Source of the DNA: an uncultured Phycisphaerales bacterium
Lineage (GTDB): Bacteria; Planctomycetota; Phycisphaerae; Tepidisphaerales; Tepidisphaeraceae
Length of the DNA stretch: 64,000 nt
Assembly: GCA_903871935.1 (NCBI GenBank)
Contig: CAIQIQ010000068.1
Coordinates: forward strand, 1 to 64,000
Reading direction: 5' to 3'
Part shown: positions 45,252-52,435 of the stretch, piece by piece
How positions within the stretch are numbered: position 1 is the first letter of the stretch
How the letters are laid out: each line of letters starts with the position of its first letter
The notes under the pieces: model-generated
What the model was told of the DNA's origin: nothing
Databases searched by the model: none
The model's input: the letters and a program-made list of their open reading frames with translations, nothing else
Position numbers and translations under genes: made by a program

Positions 45252-45878
45252 CTATGGGTGTTCGTGTTTCATTGCCTTGGCGGGGTCGGCAAGGGCGGCG
45301 GTGAGCTTTTCGCGGAGCATCAGGCGGGCGCGGAGCAGGCGCACCTTGACGTTGGAGGTGGACAGGCCCAGGGCATCGGCCGCCTCTTCGGTACTCAGTC
45401 CCTGAACGTCGCGAAGCAGAAAGACCAGACGGTACTTTTCGTCCAACTCCTCCAGGGCTGCGTCGATGAGTTGACGGACCTCGTTGTTGGATGCGAGCTC
45501 TTCAGGATTATGCTGCCAGGGGGCGATCATGCTGGGATGGGGCAGCGGAGCGGAATCGTCGTTCGAGGCATCAAGGCTCTGAGTTCGGCGGACCTTCTTC
45601 TTGCGGAGGATGACCAGGGCTTCGTTGGTGGCAATGCGGAGGATCCAGCTCGCGAAGGTGGAGGTCTGGGAGAAGAAGTCGAGCTTTTCTACCATGGCGA
45701 GTAGGGTGGACTGTGCGGCATCCTGGGCATCGGCATCGTTGCGGGTGATGCGAAGTGCCAGGGCGTAAATCCGCTTCTCATAGCGGTTCACAAGCTGCTC
45801 GAACGCGGCGTAGTCGCCGGTCAGCGCCTGCTGCACCAGCGGGAGGTCGGGATCGGGATGGTTCTGGACATCGGCCAT
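45252..45878 (-). CDS. ECF-type RNA polymerase sigma factor
   Basis: 208 aa. Region 2 (about 25-95) has QLVNRYEKRIYALALRIT and FASWILRIATNEALVILRKK. Region 4 (about 145-200) has LDEKYRLVFLLRDVQGLSTEEAADALGLS, then NVKVRLLRARLML. An acidic/Pro linker separates the two. It converges with the ABC exporter, three bases between stops. The usual anti-sigma factor gene does not follow, so regulation must come from elsewhere or from another mechanism. Confidence 0.92.
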   Translation of the reverse strand: MADVQNHPDPDLPLVQQALTGDYAAFEQLVNRYEKRIYALALRITRNDADAQDAAQSTLLAMVEKLDFFSQTSTFASWILRIATNEALVILRKKKVRRTQSLDASNDDSAPLPHPSMIAPWQHNPEELASNNEVRQLIDAALEELDEKYRLVFLLRDVQGLSTEEAADALGLSTSNVKVRLLRARLMLREKLTAALADPAKAMKHEHP

Positions 45879-45902
45879 TGGTCGAACTGATGGATTCTTG
45901 GA

Positions 45903-46922
45903 TCAGGGATTCTGCTCGGCAAATGCCTCGACGATGGCGACGGCGTTGGCGGTGGGGGTCTCGGGTTGGAGGGTTTTGGCGGGGGCGAGGACGTAGCCGC
46001 CGCCTTTGCCCATCTCGCGGCAGAGCTTGCGGACTTCGTCACGGATCTGATCGGGGGTGCCGAAGGGGATGGTTGATTGGGAGCCGAGGCAGCCCCAGAA
46101 GGTGATCTTATCGCCCCAGCGGCGTTTGAGGTCGTAGGGGTTCATGTCGGCGGCCTCGGGCTGGCAACTCTCAAGCACGTCGATGCCGATCTCGATGAGG
46201 TCGGGCATGATCTGGGCGACAGAGCCGCAGGAGTGGTGCATGACGAGTTTGCCGGCGGCGTGGGTGGCGGCGTAGATCCTTGCCCACTGCGGTTTGAGGA
46301 ACTTTCGCCAGCGGTCGGCACCGATGATGACGCCGCGCTGGTCGCCCCAGTCATCGCCGAAGCAGATGGCATCAACGGGGAGGTCGGCCGTGTATTGGAC
46401 GAAGGCGAGATAGAGGTCGGCGAGACGGCGGATGCTTTCGGCGAAGAAGTCGGGTTCGGAGATGGCGTCCATCAGAGCGTTTTCAAAGCCGCGGAGGTTC
46501 CAGGTGCGCTCAAACAGGCCCCAGCCGAGGCCGGCGATCAGGAAACGGTCTTTGTTCTCCTGGCAGGTCTTGATGGCGGCCGCCTTCCATTGCGGGCGGA
46601 AGAACTGGTCGGGCGTGGGGAAGGTGTAGCCGTCGAAACTGGGGCCGGAAAGGGGAGGGGTTTCGAGGTGCCAGGGGCGCTGGTCGATGCGCCAGATACC
46701 GCCGTAGCCGTCGCGGCGATGGGTGGTGCTGATGGGGGTGCTCATGTCGGTATCGACAGCAGCTACATTCGCCATGTATGGAAAGAGGCGGGAACGCCAT
46801 GCCGGGCCGCGGTAATGGGCGTCGAGGCGATCGGATACGACGCCCTCAAAGGAGAGGGAGTAGGGGACACGAGGGGTGTCCTGGTGATGGATCTGTGAAA
46901 GGACGTAGTCGCGCGGTTGCAT
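45903..46922 (-). CDS. URO-D family protein
   Basis: 339 aa from ATG 46922 (MQPRDYVLSQIHHQDTPRVPYSL). The frame stays open to 47240, but the extra 106 residues translate low-complexity repeats and are rejected. URO-D/methyltransferase superfamily features: FGDDWGDQRGVIIGADRWRKF, KLVMHHSCGSVAQIMPDLIEIG, VLESCQPEAADMNPYDLK and TFWGCLGSQSTIPFGTPDQI. The HHSCG motif fits a metal-binding His/Cys. Distinct from the family member at 30.9 kb. Substrate unknown. It lies just upstream (16 bp) of the ECF sigma gene on the same strand. Confidence 0.83.
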   Translation of the reverse strand: MQPRDYVLSQIHHQDTPRVPYSLSFEGVVSDRLDAHYRGPAWRSRLFPYMANVAAVDTDMSTPISTTHRRDGYGGIWRIDQRPWHLETPPLSGPSFDGYTFPTPDQFFRPQWKAAAIKTCQENKDRFLIAGLGWGLFERTWNLRGFENALMDAISEPDFFAESIRRLADLYLAFVQYTADLPVDAICFGDDWGDQRGVIIGADRWRKFLKPQWARIYAATHAAGKLVMHHSCGSVAQIMPDLIEIGIDVLESCQPEAADMNPYDLKRRWGDKITFWGCLGSQSTIPFGTPDQIRDEVRKLCREMGKGGGYVLAPAKTLQPETPTANAVAIVEAFAEQNP

Positions 46923-47039
46923 GAAGGGGAGTCTGGCATGGGGGGCGGTGGGATGCAAGGAGGTGCCCGCTGCGCGGGAGTGACCAATGACCGCGCCCAA
47001 TGTCCAATGAATGACCAACCTCCAATGACCAATTGCGCC

Positions 47040-47048
47040 TGTGGATAA
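47040..47048 (-). promoter_or_regulatory. Perfect DnaA-box 9-mer
   Basis: TGTGGATAA, the complement of TTATCCACA. It is the counterpart of the box at 416-424 in the inverted left copy. Confidence 0.5.
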
Positions 47049-47156
47049 GTGACAGGTGCGCAGGTTCTCGGTGGGGAGGGGTGGGGTGTGGCAAGTAGCG
47101 CGGAGATAAGGGGTTAGGTGAGAGTTGGGGGAGGAGGTGCGCAGGTTCGAGGCGAT

Positions 47157-47165
47157 TGTGGATAA
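47157..47165 (-). promoter_or_regulatory. Perfect DnaA-box 9-mer
   Basis: TGTGGATAA, the complement of TTATCCACA. It is the counterpart of the box at 299-307. The spacing to its neighbour is 117 bp, the same as in the left copy. Confidence 0.5.
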
Positions 47166-48150
47166 CTCCGCCTGGCGGAATGACCAATGCCCAAATCCCA
47201 ATGGCCAATCAATGACCAAGGTCCAAGCACCTATGACCAAAGGTGCTCAGGTTGTGTGCGCGTGTTCAGGGGGGTTGGTGAACTGGATCACTGATAGGGC
47301 GAAGATGCGCAGGTTAGGTGTGGTACTTGGTTCTTGGTACTGATGAAGACCAAGGTGCGCAAGATGCCGACGGATAAGTGGCCAGTGATGGAGTGACGAG
47401 TGACCACACGACACAAAGGTGCTCAGGTTGTGTGCGCATGTTCAAGGCGGTCGGTGAGGTGGATCACCGATGGGCAAAGGTGCGCAGGTTCGGTGTGCAT
47501 GTTTGGGCGGAGATTGCCTACTTGTCCGGTAGGAGTAGTGGTATTCGGTTGTCAAATAGCATCAAGCGCGCCCTGCCAATGCAAAATGGCAAATGACAAA
47601 TGCAAAATGGCAGAGCAGGACCCGGGAGGGTGGAAAAACATGTCCCTCTACTATATGGGGTGGTTTGGCCTCGTTTTGTTAAGAAAGGGCGGAAAAAGCG
47701 GGGGTGAAGAAAATGCGCATTTTTTTGGTGACCCCTCCCAACCCCACCCGCCGAAGGCGGACCAAAGCGTCGCGGGACGCGACTTGGGCCAAAACGGCGA
47801 CCGCCGCGCGGGCGCGTAGCACAGACGTGCGCTCCTGCGTCAGCGGTTCGACTTGGCTCACCGCGGGCAAGGCGAAGGCGTACTAGCCGTGGAAGCGGGG
47901 GCGGCCGAAAGCAGGACGCCAGAAGCCGGGGAGCAGACTTCGGCGAGCTCAGTCGAGTCGAGCGACCAGCAGGCGGAAATCCATGCTTTTTGAACCCCGA
48001 TGCAATCGGGACGGCGTACCGCAGGAGGCAACGTAACAGAGCAATGCGCAGAACAGAGGGCAGAGTCTTTGCCACGGATGGGGCACAGATCGGGCACGGA
48101 TGGGTTTCACGCGGGCGCAGAGATGCCCAGGGGTTGAGAGCGAGCGGGTG

Positions 48151-48291
48151 CCGTGCCGGCATTCCGTCTCATGGCGCCGCGGGGTCGTCCAGGGGAGAAT
48201 CTTTTGTGGCGGCTGAACTTGGGTAGTATACTGCCAAGAGTCCGGCCCGACCTTATCTTGCGCGGGCGGTCAGCATAGTGAGAGGTTATGT
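48151..48291 (+). repeat. attC site A (right part only, promoter-bearing)
   Basis: Homologous to site D from its CCGGCAT...GCGCCGCGGGG portion to the right core GTTATGT (48285-48291). The left R''/L'' half is missing or diverged. The ATG of the next gene (48288) lies in the core. Confidence 0.75.
48204..48232 (+). promoter_or_regulatory. attC-embedded sigma-70 promoter A
   Basis: TTGTGG (48204-48209), 17 bp, TATACT (48227-48232), directed into the first cassette gene 56 bp away. Confidence 0.65.
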
Positions 48292-48686
48292 GCCCGATGG
48301 CGAAGCCCTCGCGACCAACTGTCGAACACTGGAAGGTCGGTCCCGCCGATCCCGACGATGAGTGCCTATCCGTCGAAGAGATCCTCTTTCGTCTTCGCGA
48401 GGCCTTTCCGCAGTTTGAGGAAGACGCTGATCTGGGCCGCCGTAAGCAGCAAGAGAAAGTTGATCGACTGAGACAGATGGGCGCCCCGGCAATCGTTGTC
48501 GATCATGAAGCGGCAGCGGTGGAGCGTGCTGTGTATGTGGTTGTGTCCGATCCTTCAGTGAACGAGCAGCCCTTGGACTTCATTGTTCGCGACGACGAGG
48601 ACTTGGACGTGTTTCCCGAGATGGGGAAGCACGTTCTGTTGAGGCGATTGGCCGAGGCGCTGGACTATGGCCATGAAGAGATGTGA
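48288..48686 (+). CDS. Cassette 1: hypothetical protein
   Basis: 132 aa (129 from the ATG at 48297). The first ATG lies inside the attC core, only two bases after AGAGG; the second has 11-base spacing, so the start is uncertain. Soluble, acidic, mixed alpha/beta (ECLSVEEILFRLREAFPQFEED, then AVERAVYVVVSDPSVNEQPLDFIV). No known family. Probably a small immunity- or antitoxin-like cassette protein, but this is only an impression from the context. Confidence 0.65.
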   Translation: MCPMAKPSRPTVEHWKVGPADPDDECLSVEEILFRLREAFPQFEEDADLGRRKQQEKVDRLRQMGAPAIVVDHEAAAVERAVYVVVSDPSVNEQPLDFIVRDDEDLDVFPEMGKHVLLRRLAEALDYGHEEM

Positions 48687-48703
48687 CGGCCCTCCGGCGG
48701 CCG

Positions 48704-48866
48704 GATAACCCGCCGCTGCAGTAGACCGAGCCGGCGTTTTGTCCCATTGCGCTGCGGGGTCGTCCAGGGGAGAATCTTTTGTGGCGGCTGAAGTTGGGCC
48801 GTATACTGCCAAGAATCCGGCCGGGCGTTATCTTGCGCGGGCGGTTAGGATAGTCAGAGGCTATCC
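48704..48866 (+). repeat. attC site B (complete, promoter-bearing)
   Basis: Left core GGATAAC (48704-48710) followed by CCGCCGCTGCAGTAGACCG; right core GCTATCC (48860-48866), slightly decayed from GTTRRRY. 163 bp, the same organisation as site D. Confidence 0.8.
48779..48807 (+). promoter_or_regulatory. attC-embedded sigma-70 promoter B
   Basis: TTGTGG (48779-48784), 17 bp, TATACT (48802-48807), 75 bp upstream of the AbiV-like ORF. Confidence 0.65.
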
Positions 48867-48881
48867 GCCATAGGCAATCCA

Positions 48882-49106
48882 GTGGCCACGAAGCTTAACC
48901 AATATCGAGGCACCCTAACAGCGGATCAGATTGCTGAGGGGATCAACTGCGCTAACCGGAACGCGATGCGGCTAGTGGAAGATGCCAAACTCCTGCTTGC
49001 CAACGATCGCCTTCCGTCAGCCTGTTCGCTTGCTGTGCTGTCCATTGAGGAATCCGGCAAGGCGTCGATTCTTCGCAGAATCGCCTGTTCCGGCGATGGC
49101 GAATAA
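48882..49106 (+). CDS. Cassette 2: AbiV-family abortive-infection protein, truncated
   Basis: 74 aa with GTG start. The segment LTADQIAEGINCANRNAMRL, then VEDAKLLLANDRLPSACSLAVLSIEESGKASIL, matches the N-terminal part of AbiV-family proteins. Full-length members are about two to three times longer. The frame ends in the TAA of the next attC left core (GAATAAC), so the C-terminal part was lost when the cassette boundary formed or by deletion. In lactococci AbiV blocks phage protein synthesis; whether this fragment works is unknown. Expected to be driven by attC promoter B. Confidence 0.7.
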   Translation: MATKLNQYRGTLTADQIAEGINCANRNAMRLVEDAKLLLANDRLPSACSLAVLSIEESGKASILRRIACSGDGE

Positions 49107-49201
49107 CCCGCCGCTGCACTGGACCGTGGCGGCAGAACGCTTATCGTAATCTGAATGGTCGTCGGCACGGCCGCGGCCAGTGAACGGCAGATACGTTATG
49201 C
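49101..49201 (+). repeat. attC site C (complete, no promoter)
   Basis: Left core GAATAAC (49101-49107) with CCGCCGCTGCACTGGACCG; right half CGGCCAGTGAACGGCAG and core GTTATGC (49195-49201). The arms are complementary over about 20 bp. 101 bp, a classical attC. The left core supplies the stop codon of the AbiV-like ORF. Confidence 0.88.
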
Positions 49202-49228
49202 AGCAGGGCCAAACCGCAGCACCCACTC

Positions 49229-49642
49229 ATGCAACAGATCACGATCCGCAGCTTTGAAGGTTCCGACATCTGCGTCCGGTCGCCCTCAGAGTTGGCGGCT
49301 GCGCTAAAGGCGTTGTCGGCTGAGCATCGGCACGAACCGCTACTGATCTATCTCTATGGCGAATCGGGCAACGTCATGATCTTCGGCATCGGCGCCGCCC
49401 ACACGACGATCGAACTCATCGCTGGTGATCGGCATTTCCGTTCGCTCGGCTCCACCCCACCGGCACCGGAGTCGATTCCGTTTATATTCCAAGGGGAGTT
49501 GACGGAAGTCGAGCCGAAGTATCTCATCTCTCAGGCCGACGGCGAGCGTGCGGCTCTTGCATGGTTCGAGGGTCGAGGTCTGGATGACACCATCGCGTGG
49601 CGCGACGATCCGTTCCCTCCGCGATCGGGTTCAGGCCGATGA
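49229..49642 (+). CDS. Cassette 3: Imm1-like immunity protein
   Basis: 137 aa, soluble. Mixed alpha/beta with LLIYLYGESGNVMIFGIG, and the C-terminal block F-QGELTEVEPKYLISQADGE followed by AALAWFEGRGLDDTIAWRDD. The spacing of aromatic residue, helix, G and final xxW resembles the Imm1 immunity-protein family ('..G..te.p....i....a..A...F..tG..p..i.W'). Imm1 proteins neutralise polymorphic toxins; no cognate toxin is in the array. The assignment rests on pattern only. The preceding attC has no promoter. Confidence 0.6.
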   Translation: MQQITIRSFEGSDICVRSPSELAAALKALSAEHRHEPLLIYLYGESGNVMIFGIGAAHTTIELIAGDRHFRSLGSTPPAPESIPFIFQGELTEVEPKYLISQADGERAALAWFEGRGLDDTIAWRDDPFPPRSGSGR

Positions 49643-49673
49643 TGCGTGTGAGTTCTCTGGCGGCACCGTTGCT

Positions 49674-49836
49674 GCATAACCCACCAATGCATTGGCCCGA
49701 GCCGGCATTTCGTCCCATTGCGCCGCAGGGTCGTTCGGGCGCAATCTTTTGTGGCGGCTGAACTTGGGCCGTATACTGCCAATCATCCGGCCGCACGTTA
49801 TGTTGCGCGGTTGGTCAGGATAGTGGCAGGTTAGGC
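49674..49836 (+). repeat. attC site D (complete, promoter-bearing)
   Basis: Left core GCATAAC (49674-49680) then CCACCAATGCATTGGCCCG; right core GTTAGGC (49830-49836), a perfect GTTRRRY. 163 bp; best-preserved copy of the long, promoter-containing type. Confidence 0.87.
49749..49777 (+). promoter_or_regulatory. attC-embedded sigma-70 promoter D
   Basis: TTGTGG (49749-49754), 17 bp, TATACT (49772-49777), 70 bp upstream of the next ATG. Confidence 0.65.
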
Positions 49837-49846
49837 GGAGTCGCGT

Positions 49847-50131
49847 ATGGCCCCGAAACTGAAGCTACAGTGCTGCATCTGCAAGCAGGGCCTTGACTAC
49901 AAACCGTCGGCGCCGGACTCGCTCGACCCCTGCGCCTTGGAACTGATCGCCCATGTTGACCGCGATTGGAGCGACCAGAAGTCGCAGACCTTCTACTGCC
50001 ATTTCGAGTGCTTCCGCCGCCTGATCGGCGACAATACGTTGCTGTACATCGCCGAGCCTGACTATTCTACTCACGGCGAGTTTCAAGCCGAGGTGAGCGA
50101 CGAAGGGGCGGAGGACGAAGAACCGACCTAA
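49847..50131 (+). CDS. Cassette 4: small putative zinc-binding protein
   Basis: 94 aa. CCICKQG near residue 9 and YCHFECFRR near residue 50 make a plausible zinc site (C..C ... CH..C). The C-terminal tail is strongly acidic. Proteins of this size with an N-terminal CxxC and a central HxxC are frequent in metagenomic cassette arrays, but the function is unknown. The stop TAA (50129-50131) is part of the next attC left core. Confidence 0.7.
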   Translation: MAPKLKLQCCICKQGLDYKPSAPDSLDPCALELIAHVDRDWSDQKSQTFYCHFECFRRLIGDNTLLYIAEPDYSTHGEFQAEVSDEGAEDEEPT

Positions 50132-50229
50132 CCGCGCGCACTGCAACGGACCGGCCGGGGCGGAACGGTCCTTGTGATTCCAACGGGACTCAGTGCCCGG
50201 GCCAGCCGTTCAACGCTTCTACGCTATGC
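50126..50229 (+). repeat. attC site E (complete, no promoter)
   Basis: Left core ACCTAAC (50126-50132, perfect RYYYAAC) then CGCGCGCACTGCAACGGACCG; right half GGCCAGCCGTTCAACGCTTC and core GCTATGC (50223-50229). 104 bp, classical type. Confidence 0.86.
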
Positions 50230-50319
50230 GGCGGAAAAGGGGGATCTCGCCGTGAGGCGGACAATGATAGGTGCCCGCATTCATTGACTTTTAATGCCAA
50301 TGGCCATAGCGTGGATCGG

Positions 50320-50574
50320 ATGGTGCAGGTGGTCTTGAGCGATGAGGCCGTGGAGCAGGTGGGCGAACTGACCAACCCCATCCTGGCGCGGGTTCAGGCA
50401 GTGCTTGAGCGGCTTGAGCAGTGGCCTCAAGTGAGCGGCGCCAAGCCGTTGCGTGGAGCACTCAAGGGACACTACCGCATCCGCACCGGAGACTGGCGGA
50501 TCGTTGTTCGCCCATCCGGCAGCGTGCTATGGGTCGTGCGGATCGAGAATCGCAAAGATGTCTATGAGGATTGA
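50320..50574 (+). CDS. Cassette 5: RelE/ParE-type toxin
   Basis: 84 aa from ATG 50320 (a TTG at 50284 would add 12 residues). RelE fold: VVLSDEAVEQVGEL, then PLRGALKGHYRIRTGDWRIVV, the strand-turn-strand with basic residues typical of ribosome-dependent mRNA interferases, and WVVRIENRKDVYED. It lies three bases before the HTH antitoxin gene; toxin-first order as in higBA-like systems. Toxin-antitoxin cassettes commonly stabilise large integron arrays. The attC in front has no promoter, so the pair should carry its own or rely on read-through. Confidence 0.88.
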   Translation: MVQVVLSDEAVEQVGELTNPILARVQAVLERLEQWPQVSGAKPLRGALKGHYRIRTGDWRIVVRPSGSVLWVVRIENRKDVYED

Positions 50575-50577
50575 GTC

Positions 50578-50886
50578 ATGACCCAGACACTGACTATAGA
50601 AGGCAAGAAGTACTACCTGATCGACGAAAAGGAGTACCGGTCTCTCAAAGCTGCGGAAATGCCCCCGCTGCCGGGCAAGAACGACACTGGCGGCATCCCC
50701 GCCGTTTCTTATGTCCGCGCCCTGATCGCTCGTCGGATCATCAAAGCCCGGCAAGAGCGTGGTCTGTCACAGGCTGAACTTGCCCGCCGGGCGGGCATCC
50801 GTGTTGAGACTCTGAACCGGATCGAGAAGTGTCGCCAGTCGGCCGACCCAAAGAGCATTGAGAAGATTGAGGCCGCATTGGCGTGA
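50578..50886 (+). CDS. Cassette 5: XRE-family HTH antitoxin
   Basis: 102 aa. The N-terminal part (about 1-45) likely wraps the toxin. The C-terminal Cro/CI-type HTH at about 50-100 has RIIKARQERGLSQAELARRA as helices 1-2 and VETLNRIEKCRQSADPKSIE as the recognition end. Directly follows the RelE-like toxin; it would neutralise it and repress the pair. Confidence 0.88.
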   Translation: MTQTLTIEGKKYYLIDEKEYRSLKAAEMPPLPGKNDTGGIPAVSYVRALIARRIIKARQERGLSQAELARRAGIRVETLNRIEKCRQSADPKSIEKIEAALA

Positions 50887-50922
50887 TTACGATTTGCGTC
50901 CGCTTGGTCCGCGTCTTGGTCC

Positions 50923-51039
50923 GATCCCGCGGGGTCGTCCGGGGGCGAATCTTTTGTGGCGGCTGAATTTGCGGCGTATACTGCCGGTAATCCGGCCGGA
51001 CGGTATCTTGCGCGGCCGGTTGGGGCACAGAGGCTATGC
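50923..51039 (+). repeat. attC site F (right part, promoter-bearing)
   Basis: Homology to sites B and D starts at the CCGCGGGGTCGTCC block and runs to the right core GCTATGC (51033-51039). The left R''/L'' half at 50887-50922 is not recognisable. The ATG of the next gene (51036) lies inside the core. Confidence 0.78.
50964..50992 (+). promoter_or_regulatory. attC-embedded sigma-70 promoter F
   Basis: TTGTGG (50964-50969), 17 bp with altered spacer bases, TATACT (50987-50992), 44 bp upstream of the DUF4241 start. Confidence 0.65.
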
Positions 51040-51779
51040 GGCACGAACTGCGAGTCATCCTCATTGTCCTGGGCGTTGCCGTCGACGTGAGCGGTTGCGG
51101 CAAAGGAGGCGGGGTGAGCGACAGCAGGTTCACTGCGCAAAGCGTCAAAGTCGACGCCGGGTCCGCGTTCGCCGACGTACTTGGCCCGGGCCCAATCACC
51201 ATGCCGGATGGGAAGGCAGTCACTTTCGACTGCTATCTGCTGGGTCAACTTTCACTCCCATCGGGCAAAGTCGTTGCGGCCGACGGGTTCATCATGTTCG
51301 GTGCCAAACCGTTCACCCGTTCCGTCAAACCGGGGTCGTATCCTGTGACCGTGGCCGTTGCGCTGCTTGGGAACGACCAGCGGATTGCGTTCGCGCAATT
51401 GCGATTCTCTGATCGCCGCGTCGCGAAATGGGAGATGGCGCTGACGCCCGGCCAAGATCCGACAAAGCTGAAGGCAGACGAGATTTACTGTTACGGTGTT
51501 GATTCGGGAACAGGAAGCTTCGCAGATCCCGGCGCGCAAGAGGTCCTGAGCGCGCGTGACGCGAGGAAGCTCGTGGATGATGCAATGGCGGAGATGAAGA
51601 AGACCTACGTGCCCACGCGCGACTGGGTTATCATCAACACGCCGAAGGGATCCGCAGCGCTGTTTTCCTCCGGCTGGGGCGATGGCGGATACGCGTCATA
51701 CTTCGGCCTGGACCAGAATAACGAGCCCGTCACGCTCGTGACTGACTTCCAAGTGATTGAGTGGAAGCGGCGGCCGTAG
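51036..51779 (+). CDS. Cassette 6: DUF4241 lipoprotein
   Basis: 247 aa. N-terminal lipoprotein signal with lipobox VSGC (Cys21) followed by Gly/Lys. The rest matches DUF4241: LPSGKVVAADGFIMFG, PGSYPVTVAVAL, the VDSGTGSFADPGAQEVL block, FSSGWGDGGYASYFGLD and LVTDFQVIEW. Largest intact gene of the array. DUF4241 has no established function and is often seen near polymorphic-toxin immunity genes. The start codon is inside the attC core, so translation initiates on attC-derived sequence. Confidence 0.83.
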   Translation: MRHELRVILIVLGVAVDVSGCGKGGGVSDSRFTAQSVKVDAGSAFADVLGPGPITMPDGKAVTFDCYLLGQLSLPSGKVVAADGFIMFGAKPFTRSVKPGSYPVTVAVALLGNDQRIAFAQLRFSDRRVAKWEMALTPGQDPTKLKADEIYCYGVDSGTGSFADPGAQEVLSARDARKLVDDAMAEMKKTYVPTRDWVIINTPKGSAALFSSGWGDGGYASYFGLDQNNEPVTLVTDFQVIEWKRRP

Positions 51780-51783
51780 TGCC

Positions 51784-51884
51784 GCATAACCCAACCATGC
51801 AGTGGACCGAACCGGCGGGTATGATGTCTGATTTGGCGAGCCGGTGCGTTGCTGGCCCGGCCGCTCAACGGCTTCACGTTACAC
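51784..51884 (+). repeat. attC site G (complete, no promoter)
   Basis: Left core GCATAAC (51784-51790) then CCAACCATGCAGTGGACCG; right half CGGCCGCTCAACGGCTTCAC with core GTTACAC (51878-51884). 101 bp, the most canonical attC of the array. Confidence 0.9.
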
Positions 51885-51888
51885 CTCG

Positions 51889-52122
51889 ATGAACACTCGT
51901 ATTGGATGTCTGGGTCTGCTCGCGCTCTGGGCAGCGTGGGGCCTTTACCTGCATTTCACCGGTGGGTTCGGTGAAGAGGGCGGTGGGCTTTTCGCGCTAA
52001 TGGGGATCCTCGGTTTGGCAGTGGTTATCATCGGCCGCGGTATTGAGCGGCTTACCATGCGACGGCCGCGTGAGTCGCGGGGACGCCGGGTTGAGCGCAA
52101 GAGGCCCGATGGCGAGGCATAA
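51889..52122 (+). CDS. Cassette 7: small membrane protein
   Basis: 77 aa from ATG 51889, four bases after the attC. Two transmembrane helices (IGCLGLLALWAAWGLYLHF and FALMGILGLAVVIIGRGI) flank a short Gly/Glu loop. A strongly basic tail (RRPRESRGRRVERKR) is predicted to be cytosolic. Family unknown. The TAA stop belongs to the next attC left core. Confidence 0.65.
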   Translation: MNTRIGCLGLLALWAAWGLYLHFTGGFGEEGGGLFALMGILGLAVVIIGRGIERLTMRRPRESRGRRVERKRPDGEA

Positions 52123-52185
52123 CCCGAGAATGCAGTGGACCGAGCTGGCATGTCGTCCCATTGCGCCGCGGGGCCGTCCAGGGCG
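52117..52185 (+). repeat. attC site H (left half only)
   Basis: Left core GCATAAC (52117-52123) with CCGAGAATGCAGTGGACCG and the following GTCCCATTGCGCCGCGGGG block; homology stops near 52185 and the promoter and right half are gone. A deletion has fused this site to the vapBC region. Confidence 0.78.
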
Positions 52186-52234
52186 ACCATGACCATGCGT
52201 GTCGCCGAAGGCTGCGTCGTGCTAAAATGCCGAC

Positions 52235-52435
52235 ATGAGCATCGTCGAGATTGAAAATGCCATTGAGAAACTGCCCGCTCAGCAGATGGAGCAATTGGCG
52301 GACTGGCTGGAAGCGCTTCGCGCAAGACGGGCTACGCCTCCGTTGGTTGAAGCCTGGCTGCAACGCGCACGCGGTGCGGCTGTTGCCGGCACGACGACTG
52401 CCAACGTGATGGCTCTCACCCGGGGCGAGGAATGA
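52235..52435 (+). CDS. Cassette 8: VapB-like antitoxin
   Basis: 66 aa. Helical N-terminus (IVEIENAIEKLPAQQMEQL) resembles small addiction-module antitoxins; the end ANVMALTRGEE is the typical VapB C-terminus preceding vapC. Its stop overlaps the vapC start (ATGA). The downstream toxin is destroyed, so the antitoxin is probably a relic or a protective orphan. Confidence 0.75.
   Translation: MSIVEIENAIEKLPAQQMEQLADWLEALRARRATPPLVEAWLQRARGAAVAGTTTANVMALTRGEE

Larger units (their letters stand above)
46923..48150 (+). repeat. Long non-coding repeat region (right cluster)
   Basis: About 1.2 kb without a credible gene. 46980-47050 and 47180-47240 are degenerate ATGACCAA/CCAATG runs. 47034-47170 is the inverted copy of 280-430. 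GGTGCKCAGGTT recurs at 47055, 47136, 47242, 47304 (GATGC), 47354 (partial), 47418 and 47479. A larger unit of about 75 bp is seen at 47242-47315 and again at 47418-47490. 47578-47612 is a CAAATG/AAATGGC low-complexity run, and 48067-48110 holds CACGGATGGG repeats. The rest (47650-48060) shows nothing I can assign. Confidence 0.7.

Noticed and set aside
45252..46922. Anti-sigma factor partner for the ECF sigma gene
   Set aside because: The gene on the same strand upstream is a URO-D protein and the downstream neighbour is convergent; no zinc-finger anti-sigma was found.
46923..47240. N-terminal extension of the URO-D gene to 47240
   Set aside because: The extra residues translate ATGACCAA-type repeats and the DnaA-box repeat; the family N-terminus begins at MQPRDYV.
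47055..47490. CRISPR array
   Set aside because: Repeats are only about 12 bp conserved, spacing is irregular and units resemble each other between repeats; no cas genes.
46923..48150. Integron integrase or attI next to the cassettes
   Set aside because: No frame with tyrosine-recombinase motifs on either strand upstream of the first attC, nor anywhere else in the window.
47518..48162. Long minus-strand open frame (214 codons)
   Set aside because: Composition is Pro/Arg/Cys-rich, it crosses low-complexity repeats, lacks a ribosome site and has no domain-like pattern; GC-rich non-coding DNA stays open by chance.
50284..50319. TTG start for the RelE-like toxin
   Set aside because: The 12 added residues do not fit the family, and ATG 50320 gives the standard RelE N-terminus.
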